Shown piece by piece: positions 22,593 through 30,176 of a DNA stretch of 64,000 nucleotides (positions are counted from its first letter, which is position 1; the number at the start of each line of letters is the position of its first letter). Under the pieces are notes generated by a model. The model searched no databases and had not been told where the DNA came from. It worked only from the letters and a program-made list of their open reading frames with translations. A program made the position numbers and the translations under genes. The stretch spans positions 186,001-250,000 of the forward strand of contig NZ_FNAT01000001.1 of the NCBI RefSeq assembly GCF_900102015.1, written 5' to 3'. The stretch comes from Limimaricola pyoseonensis (GTDB taxonomy: Bacteria; Pseudomonadota; Alphaproteobacteria; Rhodobacterales; Rhodobacteraceae).

Positions 22593-24224
22593 ATGCCCGC
22601 CACCAGCCTGCATCCCCAGCATCCCATCCTTCCCCGCCTGCGTCGCATCTGTCTCGGGGCCGTTCTCGGCCTCGGCGTCGCGGGCGCGCTGCAGGCCGAG
22701 CCGCGGATCACGCCCTTCACTCAGGCCGTGGCCGAGGCGGTGGCACGGGCGCCCGGCCTCGCGCCGGTCTACCGCGATCGCGGCTTTGCCGGGATCTGGA
22801 CCGGCACCGACGCCGCCGCCGTTTCGCGGCGAAACGCTCTGCTCGCCACGCTCGACGCCGCGCCGCGGCACGGCCTGCCGGCCGCGCGCTACGACGTGGG
22901 CGGCCTGATCGAGCGGATGCGCGGGGCGCGCACGCCGGAGGACCGGGCCGCCGTGGACCTGGCGCTGTCGCGCGCCTTCCTGCGCTATGCCCGCGACGTG
23001 CAGACCGGCCTTCTGGAGCCGGGCAAGGTGGTGCCGCTGATCGTGCGCGAGGTGCCGCGCCGCGACCCGGCCGAGCTTCTGGCCGGCCTCGTCGCGGCCG
23101 AGGCGCCCGAGGCCTACCTGCGCGCTCTGGCGCCGCAGACGCCGGAATATGCGCGGCTGCTGCGCGCCAAGCTGCGGCTGGAACGCGCGATCGCCTCCGG
23201 CGGCTGGGGCCTGCCGGTGCCGCAGGGCAAGTACGAGATGGGCGCCGCCGGCGCCGGTGTCACGGCGCTGCGCGACCGGCTGGTCACCATGGGGCACATG
23301 GCGCCCAGCGTGACGCCGCGCTTCGACGCCGACATGCTCGAGGCGGTCAGGGCGTTCCAGTCGGCGCAGGGCCTGACCGTGGACGGCGTGGTCGGCCCCG
23401 GCACGCTGGCCGAGCTGAACCGCCCGGCCGAGGACCGGCTGCAATCGGTGATCGTCGCGATGGAGCGCGAACGCTGGACCAACATGGATCGCGGCGCGCG
23501 GCACGTGCTGGTCAACCTGACCGATTTCAGCGCCGCCATCGTCGACGAGGACCGCGTCACCTTCCGGACCCGGTCGGTGATCGGCGCCGAGGCCAGCGAC
23601 CGCCAGACGCCGGAGTTCTCCGACGTGATGGAGCACATGGTCATCAATCCGAGCTGGTACGTGCCGCGATCGATCGTGGTGAACGAGTACCTGCCGCAGC
23701 TGCAGCGCAACCGCAACGCCGCCTCGCAGATCCTGATCACCGACCGCTCGGGCCGCGAGATCGACCGCAACGCGGTGGATTTCTCGCAATACGGCAAGTC
23801 GAACTTCCCGTTCTCCATGCGTCAGCCGCCGTCGAACTCGAACGCGCTGGGGCTGGTGAAGTTCATGTTCCCCAACCGCTGGAACATCTACCTGCACGAC
23901 ACGCCGGCCAAGTCGCTCTTCGGCCGCGAGAAGCGCGCCTTCAGCCATGGCTGCGTGCGCCTGAACGACCCGTTCGACTTCGCCTACGCGCTGCTGGCGC
24001 TGCAGGAGGACGACCCGAAGGGCTTCTTCCAGTCCAAGCTGTCGACCGGCCGGGAGGCGCGGGTGAACCTCGAGGCGCCGGTGCCGGTGCATCTGATCTA
24101 CCGCACCGCCTTCACCGATGCCGAAGGCGCGCTGCATTTCCGCCGCGACGTCTATGGCCGCGACGCGAAGATCTGGGAGGCACTGGCCGCCGAAGGGGTG
24201 GCGATCTCGCGCCCGGCGAGCTAG
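22593..24224 (+). CDS. YcbB-type L,D-transpeptidase
   Basis: A 543-residue exported enzyme that forms 3-3 cross-links in peptidoglycan. After a signal segment (about 16-38) come a scaffold domain, a peptidoglycan-binding domain (about 222-275, with VRAFQSAQGLTVDGVVGPGT), and a YkuD catalytic domain (about 290-500) with SHGCVRLNDP, nucleophile Cys454. The start at 22593 is placed at the signal peptide; the frame is open for another 290 bases upstream, but that part looks non-coding. lpxD follows after 30 bases. Confidence 0.92.
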   Translation: MPATSLHPQHPILPRLRRICLGAVLGLGVAGALQAEPRITPFTQAVAEAVARAPGLAPVYRDRGFAGIWTGTDAAAVSRRNALLATLDAAPRHGLPAARYDVGGLIERMRGARTPEDRAAVDLALSRAFLRYARDVQTGLLEPGKVVPLIVREVPRRDPAELLAGLVAAEAPEAYLRALAPQTPEYARLLRAKLRLERAIASGGWGLPVPQGKYEMGAAGAGVTALRDRLVTMGHMAPSVTPRFDADMLEAVRAFQSAQGLTVDGVVGPGTLAELNRPAEDRLQSVIVAMERERWTNMDRGARHVLVNLTDFSAAIVDEDRVTFRTRSVIGAEASDRQTPEFSDVMEHMVINPSWYVPRSIVVNEYLPQLQRNRNAASQILITDRSGREIDRNAVDFSQYGKSNFPFSMRQPPSNSNALGLVKFMFPNRWNIYLHDTPAKSLFGREKRAFSHGCVRLNDPFDFAYALLALQEDDPKGFFQSKLSTGREARVNLEAPVPVHLIYRTAFTDAEGALHFRRDVYGRDAKIWEALAAEGVAISRPAS

Positions 24225-24254
24225 ATCGGTCCCCCGAAGCCAAGGGGGCCCGCG

Positions 24255-25322
24255 ATGGACTACACACTGCAACAGATCGCCGAGGCGCTCGGCGCCGAGC
24301 TGAAGGGTGACGGCAGCCTGCGCGTGACCGGCGCCGCCGAGCCGGGCATGGCGGGCGAGGGCGACCTCGCCCTGGCGATGTCGCCGCGCTACGCCGAGGC
24401 GCTGGGGCAGGGCCGGGCGCGGGCCGCGCTGGTCTGGCCGGACGCCGACTGGCAGGCGATGGGCCTGAAGGGCGCGGTGATAGCGCCGCGCGGCCGGCTG
24501 GCCATGGCGCGGCTCACGCAGCTGTTCGACCTGGCCGATGACGCGGCCGGCATCCACCCCTCGGCGGTGATCGACCCCTCGGCCGAGATCGGCGAGGGCG
24601 TGCATGTCGGCCCGCTCGCGGTGATCGGCGCCGGCGCGGTGATAGGCGCGGGCAGCCGGATCATGGCGCAGGCCTCGATCGGGCCGGGCGCGCGGCTCGG
24701 GGAGGGCGCGTTGGTCCACAGCGGTGCGCGGATCGGCCGCAACGTGACGGCGGGCGCGCGGTTGATCGTGCAGCCCAACGCGGTGATCGGCGGCGACGGC
24801 TTCTCCTTCGTCACCGAGAGCGCCTCCCATGTCGAGACCGCCCGCGCCGAGCTGGGGCAGGGCACGGTGGACGAGGCGGCCGACCCGACCTGGCACCGCA
24901 TCCACAGCCTCGGCGGGGTGAGTCTGGGCGACGATGTAGAGATCGGCGCCTGCGCCACCGTCGACGCGGGCACCATCCGGCCGACCCGGATCGGCAACGG
25001 CACCAAGATCGACAACCTCGTGCAGGTCGGCCACAACTGCGTCATCGGCGATCACTGCCTGCTGTGCGGCCATGTCGGCCTCGCGGGCTCGGTGACCATC
25101 GGCGACCGCTCGGTTCTGGGCGGCAAGGTCGGCGTCTCGGACAACCTGACCATCGGCGCCGACGTGGTGCTCACCGGCGGCTCGATCGTGCTGTCCAACG
25201 TGCCGGCGGGGCGGGTGATGATGGGCTACCCGGCCACCAAGATCGACACGCAGGTCGAAAGCTACAAGGCGCTGCGGCGGCTGCCGCGCATCCTGCGGGA
25301 CCTCGCGAAGTCGAAGAGCTGA
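24255..25322 (+). CDS. lpxD: UDP-3-O-acylglucosamine N-acyltransferase LpxD
   Basis: This 355-residue trimeric enzyme transfers a 3-hydroxyacyl chain from ACP to the glucosamine nitrogen in lipid A synthesis. An N-terminal LpxD-specific domain is followed by a left-handed beta helix of hexapeptide repeats (about 100-320). The catalytic His lies in QVGHNCVIGDH, near residue 258. It is separate from the usual lpxD-fabZ-lpxA cluster and is followed by an ACP and a ketoacyl synthase, so it may be a second, specialised copy. Specificity cannot be read from the sequence. Confidence 0.92.
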   Translation: MDYTLQQIAEALGAELKGDGSLRVTGAAEPGMAGEGDLALAMSPRYAEALGQGRARAALVWPDADWQAMGLKGAVIAPRGRLAMARLTQLFDLADDAAGIHPSAVIDPSAEIGEGVHVGPLAVIGAGAVIGAGSRIMAQASIGPGARLGEGALVHSGARIGRNVTAGARLIVQPNAVIGGDGFSFVTESASHVETARAELGQGTVDEAADPTWHRIHSLGGVSLGDDVEIGACATVDAGTIRPTRIGNGTKIDNLVQVGHNCVIGDHCLLCGHVGLAGSVTIGDRSVLGGKVGVSDNLTIGADVVLTGGSIVLSNVPAGRVMMGYPATKIDTQVESYKALRRLPRILRDLAKSKS

Positions 25323-25350
25323 TGCCTCGCCTTTAGCGGTTTCAATGCCG

Positions 25351-25375
25351 CGCCCGAGTGATTATCTCGGGCGCA
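25351..25375 (+). promoter_or_regulatory. Perfect hairpin between lpxD and the ACP gene
   Basis: GCGCCCGAG (25351-25359) pairs perfectly with CTCGGGCGC (25367-25375) around TGATTAT. No T tract follows, so it is not a normal terminator. It could be an RNA processing or stability element that sets ACP levels apart from LpxD. Confidence 0.5.
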
Positions 25376-25406
25376 GGACATGGATCGGCTAAGGGACGCT
25401 GGACAG

Positions 25407-25673
25407 ATGGAACTGCGCGACAAGGTGATCGCCATCATCGCCGAGCAGGCGATGCTCGAGCCCTCGGACGTCAAGCCCGAGCACAGCCCGGCCGATCTCG
25501 GGATCGACAGCCTCGGTCTGGTGGAAAGCATCTTCGCGATCGAGGAGGCCTTTGACATCTCGGTGCCGTTCAACGCCAACGCCCCCGAGGAGAGCGATTT
25601 CGACATCTCCTCGGTCGCGGCGATCGTCTCGGCCGTGGAGCGGCTGGTCCAAGAGCAGCACGCCAGCGCATGA
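25407..25673 (+). CDS. Acyl carrier protein, non-housekeeping type
   Basis: An 88-residue acidic carrier protein with the phosphopantetheine attachment serine at Ser35 in GIDSLGLVE. It differs from housekeeping AcpP in helix II/III (AIEEAFDISVPFNANAPEES) and in its partners. The ATG at 25407 starts MELRDKV; an earlier ATG adds nine unlikely residues. Its stop overlaps the ketoacyl synthase ATG (ATGA), so the two are translationally coupled. It probably carries the acyl chain extended by that synthase. A link to lipid A through the adjacent lpxD is inference. Confidence 0.88.
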   Translation: MELRDKVIAIIAEQAMLEPSDVKPEHSPADLGIDSLGLVESIFAIEEAFDISVPFNANAPEESDFDISSVAAIVSAVERLVQEQHASA

Positions 25674-26890
25674 GCTACGGTCCCCGGCGCGTCGTCATCA
25701 CCGGCGCGGGCACGATCAACAGCCTCGGCCACGACGTGGCGACGACGCTCGAGGCGATGCGCGAGGGCCGCTGCGGCATCGGCCCGCTCGACCTGCGCGA
25801 CGTCGAGCGCCTGTCGGTCCAGATCGGCGGGCAGGTGCGGGGCTATGACGAGCAGGCGCATTTCAATCGCCAGCAGATCGCCCTCTACGACCGCTTCACC
25901 CAGTTCACGCTGCTGGCGGCGCGGCAGGCGATGGCGCAGTCGGGGATCTCCTTCACCGACGAGGAGAGCGAGATGTCGGGCGTGGTGCTCGGCACCGCCG
26001 GCGGCGGGGTGAACACCTGGGACGAGAACTACCGCACCGTCTACGAGGAGGGGAAGAACCGCGTCCATCCCTTCGTGGTGCCGAAGCTGATGAACAACGC
26101 CGCCGCCAGCCATGTCAGTATGGAGTACAACCTGCGCGGCCCGAGCTTCACCGTGGCCACCGCCTGCTCCAGCTCGAACCATGCGATGGGGCTCGCGTTC
26201 CAGATGATCCGCTCCGGCATGTGCCGGGCCATGCTCACCGGTGGCTCCGAGGCGATGCTGTGCTTCGGCGGGGTGAAGGCCTGGGAAGGGCTGCGCGTGA
26301 TGTCGAAGGACGCCTGCCGCCCGTTCAGCGCCAACCGCAACGGCATGGTGCAGGGCGAGGGCGCGGCGGTCTTCGTGTTCGAGGAATACGAGCACGCCCG
26401 CGCCCGCGGCGCCGAGATCCTGTGCGAGGTGGCGGGCTTCGGCATGACGGCGGATGCCGCCGACATCGTCATGCCCTCGGCCCAGGGCGCCGAGCGGGCG
26501 ATGCGCGGCGCGATGCGCGACGCGGGGCTGAACCCTGAGCAGGTGGGCTACATCAACGCCCACGGCACCGGCACCGCGGCCAACGACAAGAGCGAATGCG
26601 CCTCGGTCGCGCATGTGTTCGGCGCGGCGGCCGACCGGCTGATGATCTCCTCGACCAAGTCGATGCATGGCCACCTGATCGGCGGCACCGGCGCGGTCGA
26701 GCTGCTGGCCTGCATCATGGCGCTGAAGGACGGGGTGATCGCGCCGACCATCGGCTACGAGGAGCCCGACCCGGAATGCGCGCTCGACGTGGTGCCGAAC
26801 GAGGCGCGCGAGGCGAAGGTGGACGCGGTGCTGTCCAACGCCTTTGCCTTCGGCGGGCTGAACGCGGTGCTGGCGCTCAAGGCGGCCTGA
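25670..26890 (+). CDS. Beta-ketoacyl-ACP synthase (KAS II-like)
   Basis: This 406-residue condensing enzyme extends acyl-ACP with malonyl-ACP. The full catalytic triad is present: Cys166 in TACSSSNHA, His298 in NAHGTGT and His333 in KSMHGHLIGG. The C-terminal glycine-rich segment FAFGGLNAVL is intact. It resembles FabF/NodE-type synthases but is paired with its own ACP, not with fabG or fabD. Together with lpxD it may make or modify an envelope acyl chain. A strong terminator follows. Confidence 0.9.
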   Translation: MSYGPRRVVITGAGTINSLGHDVATTLEAMREGRCGIGPLDLRDVERLSVQIGGQVRGYDEQAHFNRQQIALYDRFTQFTLLAARQAMAQSGISFTDEESEMSGVVLGTAGGGVNTWDENYRTVYEEGKNRVHPFVVPKLMNNAAASHVSMEYNLRGPSFTVATACSSSNHAMGLAFQMIRSGMCRAMLTGGSEAMLCFGGVKAWEGLRVMSKDACRPFSANRNGMVQGEGAAVFVFEEYEHARARGAEILCEVAGFGMTADAADIVMPSAQGAERAMRGAMRDAGLNPEQVGYINAHGTGTAANDKSECASVAHVFGAAADRLMISSTKSMHGHLIGGTGAVELLACIMALKDGVIAPTIGYEEPDPECALDVVPNEAREAKVDAVLSNAFAFGGLNAVLALKAA

Positions 26891-26910
26891 CGCTCTATCC
26901 CGGAAATGCA

Positions 26911-26942
26911 AAAGGGCGCGGCTCCGGTGAGCCGCGCCCTTT
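26911..26942. terminator. Intrinsic terminator between the ketoacyl synthase gene and ialB
   Basis: A 14-base-pair stem (26911-26924 with 26929-26942) has a four-base loop. The AAA/TTT ends give short T tracts in both directions, which suits the convergent gene pair. Confidence 0.8.
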
Positions 26943-26960
26943 CGCATTATTCGGAGTGGC

Positions 26961-27629
26961 TTACTGTTGCGCCGAGGCGGTCACGGCGTCGAAGCCGGCC
27001 GTGAAGCCCGACAGCGACACGTCCAGCACGACGTCGCTGTCGGGGGCGGCGGCGGGGACGATTCGCAGCTGGCCCGAGCGGCCGCGCTTGAACTGGTCGA
27101 GCTGGGCCTGGCTCACGCCGAAGCGGGCGACGCAGCCGCCGCGGTTGCAGAAGTCGAACGGGTAGCGCGTGGCCTGGCCGCCATCGATCGACAGGGTGAG
27201 CTGTTCGGTCAGCTGGGTCTCGAGCGGCACCACGACCAGCATGCCGGCGGCGGCCTCGGCCTGCGGGTTCAGCGGCAGGACGCTGATCTCGGCCACGGGG
27301 TTGCCGTCACCGTCCTCGAGCAGCTGGTAGAGCTGGCACGGGTCGCGCTCGCCCTCGGGCGTCTTCATGCAGCGCTCGGTCCAGTCGCCATGCTCGGTCT
27401 TGGCATAGGGCTGGCCGGGCTGCGGTTCGGCCGAAGCCGCGGGGGCTTCGGACGGGGCTTCGGGCGATGCGGGGGCCTCGGGCGACGCGGGGGCTTCGGT
27501 GGCGGGCGCCTGCGCCGGGGCGGGCGTCTCGGCCGGCGCCTCGGGCGCGGCGGGGCTCTCCTGGGCGGCCAGCGGGCCCGCGAGGGCGATCAGGGCGGCG
27601 CTGGCGAGAAGTGTCAGTCGGTTCGGCAT
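26961..27629 (-). CDS. Invasion-associated locus B (IalB) family protein
   Basis: A 222-residue exported protein. A signal peptide (1-22, cleaved after LAA) precedes a low-complexity Pro/Ala/Glu linker (about 23-72) built of repeated PEAP and SPEAP units, followed by the IalB domain (about 78-215). That domain carries two cysteine pairs (CMKTPEGERDPC and CNRGGC) likely to form disulfides. IalB was named in Bartonella, but the family is widespread in free-living alphaproteobacteria and its biochemical function is unknown. The linker may span peptidoglycan or hold the domain off the membrane. Confidence 0.87.
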   Translation of the reverse strand: MPNRLTLLASAALIALAGPLAAQESPAAPEAPAETPAPAQAPATEAPASPEAPASPEAPSEAPAASAEPQPGQPYAKTEHGDWTERCMKTPEGERDPCQLYQLLEDGDGNPVAEISVLPLNPQAEAAAGMLVVVPLETQLTEQLTLSIDGGQATRYPFDFCNRGGCVARFGVSQAQLDQFKRGRSGQLRIVPAAAPDSDVVLDVSLSGFTAGFDAVTASAQQ

Positions 27630-27738
27630 GTTGCGGTCCCGTTATTGCTGTCGGATCGCATCTATCATGCCGGTGAAAAGGTGTCAGTCGCGGAGTGGCG
27701 GGCTGCCGGCGGCAGTCCGCCGGCGGGGGCCGGACATG

Positions 27739-27802
27739 AAAAAGGGGCCGGCGGTGCGACCCCTTTTCCCAAGCTCCCTGTCGGACTTGGCCGACTAATT
27801 GC
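27739..27802 (-). ncRNA. Predicted small RNA upstream of ialB
   Basis: On the minus strand a good promoter (27807-27835) is followed within about 65 bases by an intrinsic terminator: CCCCTTTT/AAAAGGGG arms at 27760-27767 and 27740-27747, with T5 ending at 27739. The predicted transcript starts near 27802. It holds a first hairpin with GTCGG and CCGAC arms (27780-27795) and then the terminator stem. No open frame of sense is present. It ends 109 bases before ialB and is separate from it. I cannot assign it to a named family. Confidence 0.55.
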
Positions 27803-27806
27803 CGGG

Positions 27807-27835
27807 ACGCTACGAAACGCGGAACGATCCGTCAA
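27807..27835 (-). promoter_or_regulatory. Sigma-70-type promoter for the predicted small RNA
   Basis: Minus-strand TTGACG (27830-27835) and TAGCGT (27807-27812) are spaced by exactly 17 bases. Transcription should start near 27800-27802. The match to the alphaproteobacterial housekeeping consensus is among the best in the window. Confidence 0.6.
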
Positions 27836-27874
27836 CAGTCAAAGCGTCGCAGCGCAAGTTTCGGATGCCGAAAG

Positions 27875-27903
27875 AAAAAAGGACCGCGCCCGCAGGCGCG
27901 GCC
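27875..27903 (-). terminator. Minus-strand intrinsic terminator, second of three
   Basis: CCGCGCC (27884-27890) pairs with GGCGCGG (27895-27901) around CGCA. On the minus strand six T residues, then CTTT, follow. No annotated minus-strand gene ends here. Just upstream on the same strand are a perfect hairpin (27922-27930 with 27934-27942) and a CCTCCC motif (27914-27919). Confidence 0.75.
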
Positions 27904-27968
27904 AAGTCTAACAGGGAGGACGTCGGGTCATCATGACCCGACAATGCCACCTTGCCACGAGACAGGTT

Positions 27969-27989
27969 AAAAACGGCTTCACGAAGCCG
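27969..27989 (-). terminator. Minus-strand intrinsic terminator, first of three
   Basis: CGGCTT and AAGCCG arms (27974-27979, 27984-27989) enclose CACG. On the minus strand the stem runs into TTTTT (27969-27973). It could end a transcript from the minus-strand TAAAAT -10-like element at 28125-28130, whose -35 region is poor. The span 27990-28247 holds no credible gene and several GC-rich inverted repeats. Confidence 0.6.
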
Positions 27990-28247
27990 AGAAGCGGGCC
28001 GGCGAATCGAATGTCTTGCGACACCGGGGCCGGGGGCGCGCGGCGCGCCGGGCCCGGGCCGCGGTCCGGGGCGGTGATCGACCTGAGGTTGTGCTGAGGC
28101 GCCCGATCGGCCGGGTTTGCCCGAATTTTAAGCACTATGGCTGACCTTGGGTAAACACTTGGGATTGCTACGGAATGCGTAGGGCGCATGAGCCGGAATG
28201 CGCCGCCCGGGCCGCCGACGGACAACTTGCCGCTCACAGACGGTGAC

Positions 28248-28272
28248 GGAACGGAAACACTCATGTAGCGTT
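28248..28272 (+). promoter_or_regulatory. ECF-sigma-type promoter for the NTF2-like gene
   Basis: GGAAC (28248-28252) and CGTT (28269-28272) are separated by 16 bases, the layout of EcfG general-stress promoters in alphaproteobacteria and close to other ECF promoters. The start site would fall near 28279, about 30 bases before the ATG at 28311. Which sigma factor recognises it is unknown. Confidence 0.45.
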
Positions 28273-28310
28273 GAGGCCACGGGAGATGTTTATTTTTCGG
28301 GAGGATCTGC

Positions 28311-28736
28311 ATGGACGAAACCGCGAACGACCTCTGGTCGCTGGAGAAGTCCCGCTGGCTCGACGGTGCGAAGTACTACGAGCGCCGCCTCGGCCCGGAC
28401 GCAGCGATGGTGATCCCCTATCCCGATGGCCTGCAGGATCGCACGGCCGCATTGGAAGGACGGCGCCCCGCGCGCCAGTGGCACGCCATCGAACTGCATG
28501 ACCAGAATCTCCGGCGCGAAGGAGAGACCGTGATGCTCAGCTACAGGATCGTCGCCTGGCGTGATTGCTGCTCGACTCCGATGTCTGCGCTCTGCGCCTC
28601 GACCTATCTCGACGACGACGGCACCTGGCTGCGGCTTTCGCATGACCGCCAGCCGGTGACCCCGCGCGGCGGGACGGGCCGGGCCACGAGCGCTCCCTTC
28701 CACTCCGAAACGGCACCGCTGCTGGGTGCCGCCTGA
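28311..28736 (+). CDS. NTF2-like (SnoaL/DUF4440-type) small protein
   Basis: This 141-residue cytoplasmic protein has the cone-shaped NTF2-like pattern. An N-terminal helix pair (DLWSLEKSRWLDGAKYYERR) is followed by the strands WHAIELHDQ and GETVMLSYRIVA, and a final strand pair DDGTWLRLSHDRQPVTP. No catalytic residues are evident, so substrate or role is unknown. GGGAGGA gives a strong ribosome binding site. It has its own ECF-like promoter and terminator, suggesting a stress-controlled monocistronic gene. Confidence 0.72.
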   Translation: MDETANDLWSLEKSRWLDGAKYYERRLGPDAAMVIPYPDGLQDRTAALEGRRPARQWHAIELHDQNLRREGETVMLSYRIVAWRDCCSTPMSALCASTYLDDDGTWLRLSHDRQPVTPRGGTGRATSAPFHSETAPLLGAA

Positions 28737-28765
28737 CCAGAGACGAAGTTGGTTTTTCCAGTGTC

Positions 28766-28793
28766 GCGCGCGGATCGCTCCGCGCGCTTTTTT
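28766..28793 (+). terminator. Intrinsic terminator of the NTF2-like gene
   Basis: GCGCGCGGA (28766-28774) and TCCGCGCGC (28779-28787) enclose TCGC and are followed directly by six T residues. A textbook plus-strand terminator. Confidence 0.9.
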
Positions 28794-28813
28794 CTTGCCG
28801 GGTCGGCCTGATG

Positions 28814-30121
28814 TCAGACCGGCTCGAGCGGCCGGATCTTCAGCGTCGCGATCCGGTTCTCTTCCTTGGCCATGACCTCGAAGCGGAAGCCATGGAAGCT
28901 GAAGACCTGGCCCTCCGTCGGGATCATCTGCGCCTCGTGGATGACGAGGCCGGCGATGGTGTTGGCCTCCTCGTCGGGCAGGTGCCAGTCCTGTCGGCGG
29001 TTGAGGTCGCGGATCGTCATGGTGCCATCGATGATGTAGGCGCCGTCCTCGGTCATCGCGATCGGCTCCTCGCGCTCGGCGTCGAACTCGTCCGAGATCT
29101 CGCCGACGATCTCCTCGAGGATGTCCTCGAGCGTGATCAGGCCGCGCAGCGCGCCGTATTCGTCCACCACCAGCGCGAAGTGGGTGTGCCGCCGCAGGAA
29201 CTGGCGCATCTGGTCGTCGAGCGTGGTGGTCTCGGGCACGAAATAGGGCGTCATCGCCACGTCGAGGATGTCGAAGCTCTCCAGCTCGGTGGTCTCCACC
29301 GCGCCGTCGGCCATCAGCTTGTGCATGGCGCGCAGCAGGTCCTTGGCGTGCAGGATGCCGACGATGTTCTCAGGTTCGTCCTTGTAGAGCGGCAGCCGCG
29401 TGTGCGGGCTGTCGAGGCAGAGCTTGAGGATCTCGGTGGCCGGCAGGCTCGCATCGATCATCGAGATGTTCGAGCGGTGCAGCATGATCTCCTCGACCGT
29501 GCGGTCGCCCAGATCGAGCGCGCCGAGGATGCGGTCGCGGTCCTCGCGGTCGACCACGCCTTCCTCGTGGCCGAGGCTCAGCGCCCCGGCGATCTCCTCG
29601 CGCACGGCGAGGATCTTGGTGTCGGGGTCGGTCCGAACGCCGAACATGCGCAGGATGCCGCGCACCAGGATCTGCACCGCCGAGACGACCGGCGCGAAGA
29701 CGAGGATGACGAGCCCGATGGGCCGGGCCACCCGGCTGGCCATGGTCTCGGCATTGGTGATCGCGTAGGTCTTGGGCAGCACCTCCGCGAAGATCAGCAC
29801 CAACAGGGTCATCACCAGCGTCGCGACCGCGACGCCGCTTTCGCCGAAGACCTTGGTCAGCACGGCGGTGGCGAGCGAGGTGGCGAGGATGTTGACGACG
29901 TTGTTGCCGAGCAGCACCGAGCCGATCAGGCGTTCGTTGTCCTCGGTGACCTTGAGCGCGCGGGCGGCCCCGGTCGAGCCCTTGTCGGCGGCGGCGCGGA
30001 GCTTGCCGCGCGAGGCGGCGGTGAGGGCGGTCTCCGATCCGGAGAAGAAGCCTGAGGCCACCAGCAACAGCAGGATTGCGAGGCTGGTGATCCAGAAGGC
30101 GGCGTCGAGGGCGGTGTCCAT
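28814..30121 (-). CDS. CNNM/CorC-family membrane protein
   Basis: This 435-residue protein has an N-terminal DUF21 (CNNM) membrane domain with about four hydrophobic segments (residues 10-150), containing SGFFSGSETALTAASR. Two CBS domains (about 200-330) with VVDEYGALRGLITLEDILEEI follow, and then a CorC/HlyC C-terminal domain (about 345-430). Members are proposed Mg2+ or Co2+ efflux proteins; older names call them haemolysins. It is monocistronic, and xerD lies 55 bases upstream on the same strand. Confidence 0.92.
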   Translation of the reverse strand: MDTALDAAFWITSLAILLLLVASGFFSGSETALTAASRGKLRAAADKGSTGAARALKVTEDNERLIGSVLLGNNVVNILATSLATAVLTKVFGESGVAVATLVMTLLVLIFAEVLPKTYAITNAETMASRVARPIGLVILVFAPVVSAVQILVRGILRMFGVRTDPDTKILAVREEIAGALSLGHEEGVVDREDRDRILGALDLGDRTVEEIMLHRSNISMIDASLPATEILKLCLDSPHTRLPLYKDEPENIVGILHAKDLLRAMHKLMADGAVETTELESFDILDVAMTPYFVPETTTLDDQMRQFLRRHTHFALVVDEYGALRGLITLEDILEEIVGEISDEFDAEREEPIAMTEDGAYIIDGTMTIRDLNRRQDWHLPDEEANTIAGLVIHEAQMIPTEGQVFSFHGFRFEVMAKEENRIATLKIRPLEPV

Positions 30122-30176
30122 GGGGTCCTTCGGAAATCCTGTCCGGTCAAGAGTTATGGCCCCGACCGGCCCGGGT

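Noticed and set aside
27908-28312. A 134-codon minus-strand frame in the ialB upstream gap
   Set aside because: It starts inside the ribosome binding site/start region of the plus-strand NTF2-like gene, runs through an intrinsic terminator, and its Arg/Pro-rich sequence shows no protein character. The terminators and hairpins explain the region better.
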